Source of the DNA: Podospora bellae-mahoneyi
Taxonomy: Eukaryota > Ascomycota > Sordariomycetes > Sordariales > Podosporaceae
Direction: 5' to 3'
Assembly (NCBI RefSeq): GCF_035222275.1
Contig: NC_085886.1
Coordinates: forward strand, 3,844,001 to 3,908,000
DNA length: 64,000 bases
A program made the translations under genes and the position numbers. Below, piece by piece: positions 22,100 to 32,444 of the stretch; the stretch's first letter is position 1; each line of letters begins with the position of its first letter. The notes beneath the pieces were generated by a model. It did not search any database. It was not told the origin of the DNA and saw only the letters and a program-made list of their open reading frames with translations.

Positions 22100-24604
22100 C
22101 TATCTCTTTACACTTCCCGGCCCCTTCCCCAACTTGTACTTGTCTTCCACCGCCTTGCTATACGGCAAGGTTGTATTTCCAATCCTTCCATCTCGCCCCG
22201 TGCTGCTTCCTCTCACGCACTTTCCATCCCCCCAAGCAACTTCCCTCGCAGCTTTCCAAATGGCAGTGATGTTTCTCGCCATCTCCCACGTAAAAAACAG
22301 CCTGCAATGCGCCGCCTGATACCTCATCTGCAGCGGCACCTCCCTGTCCCCAATAACCTCCCCCTTCTCGAGATCATACGGGAACATGTTCCCCAGATTG
22401 TATCCCACGTTCGCCCCGCCAATTTCTCTCGCCGCAGTCGGGAGGCCGACCGGAATCCGGAGAGGCGGCTTTCCGTTGACCGGAAGCTTGACTCCAGGAG
22501 GCAGAGGGGTGGAGGCGTTTCTCGGGTCGGGACTGACGAAGCCTTGGAAGCTGTACACCGGTCCGCCTTTGACTTGACCGATGGCCTGCATGGGCTGGTT
22601 CAGAGGACGGCCGCCGAGGGCGATGGTTTTGACGCCGTGGATGTGTGCGAGGATCGAGGTGAAGATGGCGCAGGCAGATGCGCACTCGCCGTCTGTGACG
22701 ATGACCATGTCCTCAGGACGGAAGGGCGGCGCAGGGGAGACGGGTGGGAAGGGAAAAGACTCAAACGCGTTGATGGTTACGTTGATAAGAGAGTGGTTGG
22801 TGAAGCTGTTACCTTTTGAGTCGACAACCGGGCCGAAGAACTCTTGGAAGGAGGACCATCGAGTGCCATTGGGCGTCAGGTATAGGTTCAAGAGGCTGCG
22901 GAGAGGTGCGGTGAGTGCAGTATTATTGGACTGAAGCTTTTCTAGCTCGGTCCCTATCCACTGGAGTTGAGGGTGGGCTCGAACTTGATGCAAAAGGGGC
23001 CAGTTGTATGGCGCGGCTGGGTTGGAGACAGGAAAGAGATGAAGGTAGACGATGGTAATGTAGTCGGTGAGCCCACCGCCATTCCCCTGCAGGTCCAGAA
23101 TGAGCTTTGTACGATTCGAAGCTCTGGCTGCCGTGATAAAGTCTTTGGTAGCGTTGTTGACCCTTGCAGGGAAGGAGAGCAAGGCCAAAGGGTCGTAAGG
23201 GCTCTGCGTTTCCGCAAAGCTGTTGAGGGCAAGCACTGCAGTATCCTCAAAAGCAACTTCTGGCAGCAAGAATGTTCGCAACGACTCGCTTGGTGTTGTG
23301 CTGAAAGGGGTCGGAAACCCATTACGGGGAGCAGTCCAATTCTTGTCCGCCCAGTCGTAGGCTATCTGCGCCCAAGTGCTGGGAGTCGTCCCATTCCCCT
23401 GGCCATAGGCGTTGTATAAACTTGTTCCAGAATCGATATCGGAGAAATTTGCGCGCACATGAGCTGTGTTGTCAAAGCGAAGAACGGTGCCATTCTGGAG
23501 CTTTACATTTGTGGCATCTTCAAGACCGAGAATATAGATATCATTGTTCTCTATGTGGTTCAAATTGGCGTCTTTGGAAACACTTGGGAACAAAGTGTTG
23601 AACCGAGCATCCGGATCGTGGCTGCCACTGCTTTGGATGGATGATTTGAGGAAGAAGTCGATAGCGGGGACGCCGTTGATAGATACGACTGGAGAAGGGG
23701 TATACCCATCACCGGTGTGCTTGATGTCGTCTCCAGACAAGGAATACTGTTAGCAATTGTCTGTTTATCAAAACTCGGGATATAAAACAGAAATTCATTA
23801 CCACGGAGATATATGCTTGGTAGTTCGAGACCATCCTGAGATATCGAAACGAACTGGGCAGATCTCTCAAACGTAAACAACTCCAACAGCAATGACCTGG
23901 CGTTAAAGTGGCCATCCCTAACACGGGTGCTAAGGAGAGTATGCAGATCCGCTAAAAAGTCGAACATTTTGGAATATATTTGCTTTTTGCCTTGAAGATT
24001 GTCCGAGATGTCCTTGAGTCCTTGAGTCAAATCAACAGCCTCGGATAGATAGCCCTACAACATATTTTTTTTAGCATAAATTACTTCCGTAGCCTCCCAG
24101 AAGTTACTAGGATTCCCTAATGTTGGGCACAACGTCGAAATGCATTTTTGTTTCTCACCTTGGGGGGATTACGCATGTAGTCCACTGTGCTTTGCCATTC
24201 GACGAGAGGAGCAAGATAGTCAACATGGCTCTTTGCCACATCTGCATAAAGAGGGATAGATTTAAGGCACGCAAAGGCAAGAGACGGCCGTATAGGAGAA
24301 GGCGGGACGGGTGGTTGAAGCAGTCGGAAAACCCCGTCTAGGTTTTTAGGAACTAAGGCCAAGTACCCAGTGTCAATGATACATTCAGCTGTATTGAGGC
24401 AAGGTGGAAAATGTGGCACTGACCGATATCATTGTCTTTCATCCACTTTGCGACATTTTCCTGGATCTCTTTGCATGGCTCCTTTACACCTGTCCATCCG
24501 CGAGAGACTTGCGCGCTGTGGACATCGAGGGGGTGGGCGGAGGCTCGAAACGGAAAGACAACCAGCGAGGCAACCGATGCCACTCCAAGACAAGTGAACT
24601 TCAT
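22100..24604 (-). CDS. secreted S41-family peptidase-like protein
   Basis: Four exons on the minus strand: 24604-24424, 24388-24159, 24054-23802 and 23730-22100, phase-consistent, giving 764 residues. A signal peptide is clear (MKFTCLGVASVASLVVFPF then RASA-HP). The middle holds VRDGHFN, a typical early S41 motif, then SPVVSINGVPAIDFF. The C-terminal half has LILDLQGNGGG, ITDYI-like text and VTDGECASAC, where Ser573 is in the position of the S41 nucleophile. Many N-glycosylation sequons (NNT, NGT, NHS, NVT, NAS) agree with secretion. Fungal relatives of this CPAF-like/tail-specific-protease type are usually annotated as peptidase S41 family protein, with substrates unknown. No PDZ domain is evident. 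The gene is on the same strand as, and 400 bases from, the regulator-like gene upstream. Confidence 0.88.
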
Positions 24605-25004
24605 GGCGCAATGTCAACAAGGGTAAGTAACAGCCGGATATGTTTCAAGAGTTGCTGGCAGATATGCTTGAGGCTCTTTATGTTAATTCTCATTGTTACA
24701 CACACCTCTACTCAGCCAACTGCGGTCGTGCGATCTGCAGAGAACCACATAACACGAGGATGGGTCGACAACAAGCGAAATCCTTCGACACGTCATGGCG
24801 TGTTGTTGGTAGTTAATTCTTACAGCACAGCCACATGCTTACCGGTTATATTTACCTAGGCGTTCTTGACTTCGGACTGGATTTCCGAGTACCACCTTGG
24901 CGGCAGGAGTCTTGGTTTCTCATCACGAACACACTTGAACAGGTAGGCAGATGTCTACATAATTGGGCATAAGATACTTAATGCTCTCTAGTCAGCCAAG
25001 GCAT
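24605..25004. other. promoter region of the S41 peptidase-like gene
   Basis: Four hundred bases between the 5' end of the S41-type gene and the 3' end of the regulator-like gene, both on the minus strand. No coding or RNA signal is seen. Confidence 0.5.
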
Positions 25005-26666
25005 CTATACAAAAGAAGGTGTTATCCGACAGCAGCTGATGACATGGCTGATTTTCTCCCAGTAGTCCACCTCCCCCTCAGCCAAATCATCCTGTGCCCA
25101 GATAGCTTGCAGAAGCAGCTTAACGTGATTGAACGACCTCGACGATTCCTCCTTTTCTGCCCTTGCGATGAGGTCAAGAATCACTGCTCTGTATTCGTCG
25201 TTTCTTGCCTCGCATCCGAGGATAAAGACGGGGAACTGTCTATCACAAGACTTAAGTTTGGGCAAAATTGAAAATGCTTGGGCAATGTGCTTTTCGGTTC
25301 TGAAGGACTGATTGATTAGGTTGTTGGACGCTCGATTGAGATATATAAGGAGTGCCAATCGGTAGAGTTCCAGTAGTAGCAGTGAGTCCCTTTCTTCTGG
25401 ACTGGAAACAGTTGTCCCTGGAGTGGATAGGGGAAGACTACGAATTCTCCAATCAAGAATCTGGAGAAATCTTTTGTAGTCTTCCGTCTCTTTGGTCGAC
25501 TTCTTCCCGTTGAATGCAGTCGCAGGGCGTGCTGAAAATGCATCACAGACTTCAGATAGAAGCTTGATGAGACCTGTAGCCAAAGACTGAACATTGAAGG
25601 GCTGTGGTGTGCTGTTAGAGTATGTGGCTACATCGTGAAAATATCATCCTGATCTTACCTTGGTAAAGAATCTTTGCGATCCTGTGCTTGCAGCAGTCTG
25701 TTTCTGCCAGTGTTGAAGACTGAAACGCGCCAGCACATCATGGTAGTATACCCAGTCAAGAATCATGGCCAGGTCTGTGTTTCCTTCTATTTTATCCAAT
25801 CCGACAGTGTGGATGACCTTCTTAGCGTTCTCCAGGTAAATGATCCATTCACCCGAAGTGCAAGAGGACTTGTGCGCCTCAAAAGAACACAAGAGCATTC
25901 CTGCAGCCACATGCTGGATTGCGTCGGTTGCACCAATAGGAGCGATGGACGATGCAGCCCCCAATGCCTGAAGTGCCGTGATTTTGAGCTCAAACGCGTG
26001 TGAATGGACATCATCCCGATGTAAGGCGGAAAACGCAAGAAGGCACTGGAAAACTGCGGTAGCTGATGCCGAAGTATTTGCCAAGGCAATCCGAATGAGG
26101 GCGTTCCCCAGTTCGAAGCTGTCGTGGCCAAATATTGCCAGCGACTTTGAGGCCGACTTTTGAAAATACTGAAGGAGGTCTTCGTCTTGAGCCTTGATTA
26201 CAGATGGATTCCATGCGAGGGGTGGCTCAAGGGTTGGCTGAGAATGCCCTTTTCCCACAGAGGCGTTCAGGTAGTAGTGCAGTTCAAGATCTTTCTGGGA
26301 AACATGAACGATCCTTGTAGTTTGAGAAATCTTGTGTGCTTGCTTCCTCGTGCTGGTTGAAGACCGTGACCGCGGTGTTGGAGACTGACCCACCATGGCT
26401 CGTCTTTTGTCGCCTAGACGAGGCCATGATAGCCGAATGGTGCGGTCAGATTTGGGCAAGACACATCGTTGTAGTTGGCACTCCGATTCTGCGCCTGGAG
26501 TGGAACTGACAACTTCTGGAAAGTCGTCGTGTTGCATGTCAGCTCTCGATGTTGCTCCTTCTGCAAACACACGGACCGGACTTCTGGGCTCACCTGCAAC
26601 ACCATCTCGCCCACCACCGATCGCTATCCTTGCCGTTGAAAACGCCATCTCGGACTTGGGTGCCAT
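25005..26666 (-). CDS. fungal transcription-factor-like protein (Fungal_trans_2 type), no zinc cluster seen
   Basis: Two exons on the minus strand, 26666-25659 and 25601-25005, phase 0, giving 534 residues from the ATG at 26666; an in-frame ATG at 26732 could add 22. The text IRLSWPRLGDKRRAMVG is typical of the linker just after the Zn2Cys6 cluster in this family. The regulatory domain follows (LLQYFQKSASKSLAIFG, LIRIALANTSASATAVFQCLLAFSALH, QALGAASSIAPIGATDAIQHVAAGMLLCSFE, WIIYLENAKKVIHTVG) and runs to the conserved C-terminal tryptophan region. The expected CxxC...CxxC zinc binuclear cluster is absent: only two cysteines (ECQLQRC) lie before the linker. A TATA-like TTATAAG stands on the minus strand just upstream. 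It may be a cluster-less regulator, a decayed one, or have an unrecognised upstream exon. Confidence 0.75.
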
Positions 26667-26757
26667 GTCAAACAAGTAATAAGGTGTTGGCTCAGTCTGT
26701 CGGACGTGAGTGGTGAGCCGGGGATAAATCATCTCTCACCAATCAAGTGGGTCGCTG

Positions 26758-26766
26758 GCTTATAAA
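26758..26766 (-). promoter_or_regulatory. TATA-like element of the regulator-like gene
   Basis: On the minus strand the sequence TTTATAAGC stands about 30 bases before the first in-frame ATG (26732) and 95 before the second (26666). This spacing makes the second ATG the more likely start. Confidence 0.35.
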
Positions 26767-27052
26767 TCAATACACACCACCAACACCAACATTGCAAAGC
26801 CAGAGGACAGTAGCATTTTCTCTTTGTGGTTAGACTATCTTTGAGGTGTGGCTATGGTTTGTTGGAAGCTATTTACCTCCTTGCTTCTGTTCATTTCATT
26901 GCGAGCTTGAATACCTGATAAACCAATTATCATCAAGCCCACCAGTACACAATCCTTCTCCATTGGCACAGTCGGGAAACTGCATGCTTATGAGATCCGA
27001 ACGGTTCAATCAGCCACTGATAGGAACGACGCGCACAGAATCACGCACACCA
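26767..27052. other. spacer between regulator-like and NmrA-like genes
   Basis: Slightly under 300 bases with no coding signal. It holds the upstream region of the regulator-like gene and the 3' end of the NmrA-like gene, both on the minus strand. Confidence 0.45.
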
Positions 27053-28159
27053 TCACTTCAGCTCCTCTCCCCACTTTGATGTCTTTGCCACAAACTCCTC
27101 CCAAGTCGTCAACTTGTCCTCCAGAAGCGCATGTGTCTCGTCAAGACTTTCTCCACCATAGTAGCCAAACTGCTCGAATAAATGCATGTTTTCCAGCATC
27201 TCTTGTGCGACAAAGTCGGGTGCACCCTGGTACTTGGTAAGAGCCTCGTAAAAGGCCTTGTCGGGGATCTGTTTGTAGCTTGCTGTCTTTCCCACCTCGG
27301 GGAAGACCTTCTTGAAGCCCTCGACAATCTGGGCATTGGTAAGATAGCTGGTGGCACCAAGGAGACGCTTGCCGAGAACCTTGTCACGATTCAGTACAGC
27401 TGCCTTGATGAACTTCCCGGTGTCAGCGGCTGCGTCGAACAGGGGCTGAACAGCTTGGTCGGAAACAGGCAGGCTCAAGATCCAGGCATTATCGGCCTGC
27501 GGATCGCGGCGGAACATGCCACCAGGAAGGTTCGACATGTAGGCTCCTGCAAGAAAGAAGGTGGCTGGGAGGCCAACCTCACGGGCGTAATCCTCCACCA
27601 GAGCCTTGCTGTCAAAGTGGTACACATTCGGCAACTTTCCATTACTCACTACAAGAACATGGCCGGTTAGCTCAAGCTAGGTGCCTTACACACGTTGATT
27701 CAGAGAGGACAGTTTGGGAACTCACATTTCGTGATGTTGAGAAGCGAGCTCCAGATGAAATGCTGGACGCCAGTCTCTTTGGCAGCATCGACAAGGTTCT
27801 TTCCTTGCTGAATTTCCAGATTCATGTCACACTTCTCCCAATAGTTGGTGACTGCGTATACAGCCGAGGCCCCCTCCATGGCTTTGATCAAAGTGGACTT
27901 ATCATTGAGGTCGGCCTGGCCAGATTAGCTTTTATGATACCTTACTGAGCGAAGATGAGAGTAGTTGGAAGGCACTTACAGCAACGACTTCGGCACCTTT
28001 CTGCTGAAGCTTTTTGGCTGACTCCTTGGTTGTGTCGCGGGTGACGGCCCTAACACTCCAGCTTGACTTGAGTTTCGGATCTTGAAGAAAAATGTCTGCC
28101 ACAGAGCCACCTTGGGCGCCAGTGGCACCAAAGACGGTGATGATGTTTTTGGTGGACAT
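27053..28159 (-). CDS. NmrA-like family protein (atypical short-chain dehydrogenase fold)
   Basis: Three exons on the minus strand: 28159-27980, 27915-27726 and 27648-27053, giving 321 residues. The N-terminus IITVFGATGAQGGSV carries the Rossmann GxxGxxG motif. VRAVTRDTTKESAKKLQQKGAEVV and then ADLNDKSTLIKAMEGASAVYAVTNYWEK follow, with HFIWSSL later; this order is typical of NmrA and HSCARG-type proteins. The catalytic Tyr-Lys pair of classical short-chain dehydrogenases is not evident, as usual in the NmrA family. Relatives bind NADP(H) and act as redox sensors or regulators (Aspergillus NmrA binds the GATA factor AreA), but many fungal paralogues have no known role. It lies between the regulator-like gene and the reductase pair. 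Confidence 0.9.
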
Positions 28160-29167
28160 TTTGATAGATTGAAAAGCGTGTAGTGTTATTGATAACGGGC
28201 AAGAATAGGGATAAGACTGTAGCACTATATTGCCTGGAGAAGTACGATGCTTGGAAGATGTGACCACCTCTTATAGCCTTTGGACACCTCACTGCAGAAC
28301 GCCGCACCCTTTCCTTGAACCGTATTAGATAATAGGTCTTGCTGACTGTATATCACTTTGTCCACCTAACTCCGTTCATGCATAAGGCATGGCACTCATG
28401 ACCAACCTCTACGCTTAATAAGCGGCCATGCAATCAACTGTCGCTCCCTGCAGCCAACATGCAGACAAAGGACCGTATGTCGCTTAGTATTTTTTTTACA
28501 AAGGATTGGTCACCATTTTCCATCAGACATTGAGGGGCGATCTAACTGAGACCAGAGTGGCTGGATTACTCACGGTTCCGTCGTTTCTTGCTGTATGAGC
28601 CCGAAGTGAAAGGACACAACCGGATGTAAATATGAACGGGCAGGTACCGAAGGTCTCGCCAGACATTTGTTCTTATCCATGATCTGGAAGAAGTGGTCCA
28701 AGGACTCTGACCTGTAGGTTTTGAGCGGTTCCGGGTGTTGTGGTAAGGCAAATGCTCATGGCTGGACCGTGGAAACTATGTGAGCCCAGTTGTCGACTCT
28801 TCGTGGTAATGACAAGGTAATGAGTAAGTAGTATTGAGTTTGACTTAAAAAATAGGTTCTCTAGCGAAGGGCTTAGTTAGTACTATAGCCAGTAAAAGGC
28901 CAGGACTATGTTAGATAGTTGACGAGCCGAGCTGTTTACTGTGAGCGTCTTGAGATTGATCGACATGGACAGCACTTCTTGGCTCACAGTCGGAAGTCAT
29001 TCTCCGTCAGCTACTGTATCGGCCAGCCCCACAAACTCCACCATAACCGCGAACTGCAAACGCGAGGCCGATGACCTCAAGGAGAGGAAAATATATGTAC
29101 CAGGTGGTGATGAGAGGCAAACCGACCTCTTTCTAATAGTACCTCTTCTTCTGCTATCATTTCCAAC
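28160..29167. other. divergent promoter region, NmrA-like / aldo-keto reductase
   Basis: One kilobase between two divergent genes, with no coding signal beyond short frames. It is relatively AT-rich. Shared regulation of the two genes is possible because both start sites face it. Confidence 0.5.
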
Positions 29168-30443
29168 ATGTCCGGAAATAGCACCACCATTCCCACTCGT
29201 CCCTTGGGCCCTGGTGGCCCAGAGATTCCAATTCTAGGGTTAGGGTTGATGGGCCTGAGTTGTAAGTCACCTCACCCCCTGTTTACCCCTGAATTGTGTG
29301 AATTGACTTGAGCTGTGATGCAGCATTCTATGGAACCCCACCTTCTGACGATGAGCGTCTCGCTTTTCTCGACCGCGCTCATGCGATCGGATGTACACAC
29401 TGGGACTCGGCCGCTCTGTATGGAGACAGCGAGGTCCTGCTTGGGAAATGGTTTGAAAAGACTGGGAAGAGAAAAGACGTAAGTGTTGGTCTCTCAACAG
29501 CCTTGATTAACCCAGACTCATCAGCTTATCACGAGAAATAGATTTTCCTAGCCACCAAGTTCGGCAACAGAGTGCTGCCGGATGGCACGAGAGAATTCTG
29601 CAATGAGCCCGAGTACATCAGGGAAGCAGTGAAGGAGAGCTTGAGAAAGTTGAAGACAGACTACATCGATCTGCTGTACTGGTATGGCCCCTTTAGCACA
29701 TTGTAACTTCCCAATCTGACAAATGAACAGCCACCGCATCAGCGGCAAAACCCCGATCGAAGATGTCATTGAGACCATGAAGGAATTTGTCGAGTATGCC
29801 CTCCTCCCAACTTCCAACAGTCTCACAAGATGCTTGAAATGCTGACCAAGCTCCAAGATCTGGTCAAGTCCGCCACATTGGCCTCTCGGAATGCGGTGCC
29901 GACACACTCATCCGCGCAAGCAAGATTCATCCCATCAGGGCTTACCAGATCGAATATTCCCCTTTCACAAGAGATATTGAGTTCCCCGACCTCAACCTAG
30001 CCAAAACCTGCCGCGACCTCAAGATCCCCATCGTTGCCTACTCTCCGTTGGGCCGAGGCATGCTCACGGGTAAGTATTCCTCGGCGGACGACTTTGAGCA
30101 GGGTGACTTCCGCCGGGCAGTTCCTCGCTTCTCGGCCGAGAACTTCCCCAAGAACATGGAGTTGGTGGAGAAGATCAAACAGATTGCAGCCAAGAAGGGG
30201 TGTACGCCCGGTCAACTGACTCTGGCATGGATGATGAAGCAAGACCTCGTCTTCCCTATTCCGGGAACAAAAAAGATTGCATATCTGGAGGAGAATTGGG
30301 GAGCCAACTCAGTCTATGAGACGCTTACCAAGGAGGAGGAGAGGGAGGTGAGAGAGGCGATCGATAAAGCTGAAGTGTATGGCACCAGATATCCTGCGGC
30401 GGCGATGGGTGCTTTGGTAAAGGACACGCCACCCCGTTCCTAG
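29168..30443 (+). CDS. aldo/keto reductase
   Basis: Five exons, 29168-29261, 29324-29478, 29542-29681, 29731-29793 and 29858-30443, all phase-consistent, giving 345 residues. LGPGGPEIPILGLGLMGLS is the typical N-terminus of AKR subfamilies related to yeast YakC-type reductases. The catalytic tetrad is present: Asp in THWDSAALYG, Tyr in the same stretch, Lys in FLATKFGN and His in IDLLYCHRISG. SGQVRHIGLSECGADTL and YQIEYSPFTRDIE continue the barrel, and YSPLGRGMLTG plus FPIPGTKKIAYLEEN provide the cofactor-binding end. The enzyme would reduce carbonyls with NADPH in the cytosol; its substrate cannot be inferred. The codons for LGLGL contain two telomere-like TTAGGG units by chance of codon choice. 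Confidence 0.93.
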
Positions 30444-31084
30444 ACCATGGCCTAGGGTAGCACAACAACGCATGCTGTATTCTTACCACAAAACTTGAGC
30501 TAATGTTGCATCATGAACCCTCCCAACGTTCAACGTCATGGCGTTACTCTTTGCTCTCAGCCACTCTATGTGGGTTGATTTGGAATCGAAAAGGCGGACT
30601 GGATCTTTCGATATTCATAATGAGCTGCCTATGTACAGCTCCACCCAATTTTCTTGTACGCAAGAGGATTTTACCATGTTGTTGCCATATCCATCACAGC
30701 CAATCAGAGGCACGATCGGATTTATAGCTCGCAACAAAGCCGAAGCCAGTGTGCAACCCCTTGATATGCACCCTCGACCTTTTTAGGACACATGTTTCTG
30801 AACGGCAAAAGCCGAGTATCCAAACCCGAGGGTGGACTTGGACAGGGACACGATAAGACGGAGTCGGATTGAATTCAGACCCGATGGCTTAAGTCCGTGT
30901 GTTTTTGCTTGCTTTGACAGCAGGCCTTCTATCACAGTTATATACACCCTCTAGCCACCTTCCACGGACTGCTTTTCTCTTCAAAGTGTCTGCAATTGAA
31001 GCATACGTACTAGTTGTCTACTCTATTTCTCCCTCTGAACACTCATCCCTTCGAGAAACGAAGTACGCAACACTCTCAGCCAAG
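30444..31084. other. intergenic, promoter of the alcohol dehydrogenase
   Basis: About 640 bases with no gene. A TATATA stretch lies at about 30939-30944, about 145 bases before the dehydrogenase start codon. Confidence 0.5.
30938..30946 (+). promoter_or_regulatory. TATA-like element of the alcohol dehydrogenase gene
   Basis: A GTTATATACACC sequence about 145 bases upstream of the ATG at 31085, followed by a pyrimidine-rich leader. Spacing and context suit a fungal TATA box. Confidence 0.35.
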
Positions 31085-32444
31085 ATGTCACTCCCCCAAA
31101 CATACAAGCAAGCTGTCTTCCGGTCAGCCGGTGCACCCCTGACGATAGAAGAAGTGCCCCTTCAGCAACCCGGACCAAAAGAAGTCTTGGTCAAGGTGGA
31201 AGCCTGTGGAGTATGCTTCTCTGATATGTTTGCTCAAAACAACATCATGGGTGGCGGATTGTAAGGACTTTTCCCCTCTCAGACTGCAATCCGTTCATAT
31301 CGTTGGATGCTGACAGACTAATAGTCCCATTGTTCCCGGCCATGAGATCATTGGTCGGGTAGCAGCGGTAGGACCCAATGTCAGCACCTGGAAGGTTGGC
31401 GATAGGATCGGAAGCGGATGGCATGGTGGACACGATGGTTTGTCTGACCCATCACTCTACATAACAGAAAGCAGCCATGATTGCTGACTAACAATCAATT
31501 TAAAAGGCACCTGTCGGTCCTGCAAAAAGGGGTACCACCAAATGTGCGATAACCAGGTTGTCAACGGAGAAACCAAACACGGAGGGTGTAAGTCCGTCCG
31601 TTACTGGCCGAGTCCGTGGGCAGTGAATCCAACGTATTGACATTGCCAGACGCCGAGTATGTCTTGCTGCGCTCCGAGGCGGGTGTCCCCATTCCCGAAA
31701 CAGTGTCAGCCGCCAAGTACGCGCCTATTCTCTGCGCCGGCATGACCGTCTTCAACTCAATTCGGCACATGAACGTTGGTGTTGGCGAGACGGTGGCTGT
31801 CCAGGGGCTGGGCGGGCTCGGTCACCTGGCTATCCAATTCGCCAACAAGTTCGGATATCGCGTGGTGGCCATTTCCAGGGGCGCTGACAAGGAGAGCTTT
31901 GCGCACGAGCTGGGGGCACATGAATACATCGACACGTCCAAAGTCGACGCCGGAGAAGGTTTGAAGAGGCTCGGGGGCGCCTCGCTGGTGGTGACTACAA
32001 GCCCCAGCGCGAATACAATGTCTGGGTTGATGCAGGGCTTGGGGCCGCTGGGCAAGCTGTTGATCCTGAGTGTGCCGGGCGATGTGAGCGTCAACACTGG
32101 AGTCATGGTAAGTGAACTGTTCTGCTTGCCTGGCAGGTTTGGTGTTGAACCAGTTGCTAATTCATGCCTGTCTACCCACTCAGCTGAGATATGGGTTGTC
32201 TGTTCAGGCATGGCCGTGTGGCCATGCTATCGACTCGGAGGAGGCAATTGCCTTCACTCAGCTGCAAAACATCGACTGTCTCATTGAAGAATTCCCATTG
32301 GAGAGGGCCAACGACGCTTTCGGTGAGTTTTCCCTTGTCGCAGACACACAAGGGAATCGTGTCCTGTCATGATGGGTATCTAACGTTTGCCCAGATGCTA
32401 TGCTAAGCGGGAGGGTCAGGTTCCGAGCCGTAATCACGTTTTGA
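31085..32444 (+). CDS. zinc-containing alcohol dehydrogenase (MDR family)
   Basis: Six exons, 31085-31260, 31325-31437, 31507-31587, 31650-32107, 32184-32322 and 32395-32444, phase-consistent, giving 338 residues. Catalytic zinc ligands are visible: Cys44 in ACGVCFSD, His65-Glu66 in VPGHEIIG, and a Cys in [11 protein letters not shown]. The structural-zinc loop reads [16 protein letters not shown]: three of the usual four cysteines, with Asp where the first is expected. I recall this as a common variant in this fungal subgroup. The NAD(P)-binding motif is [15 protein letters not shown]. It ends [11 protein letters not shown]. The protein would oxidise alcohols or reduce aldehydes in the cytosol; the substrate is unknown. 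It lies 640 bases downstream of the aldo/keto reductase on the same strand. Confidence 0.93.

Noticed and set aside
22019-22819. 266-codon open frame on the plus strand
   Set aside because: It lies antisense to the S41-type gene, whose domains and introns are clear; it is a shadow frame.
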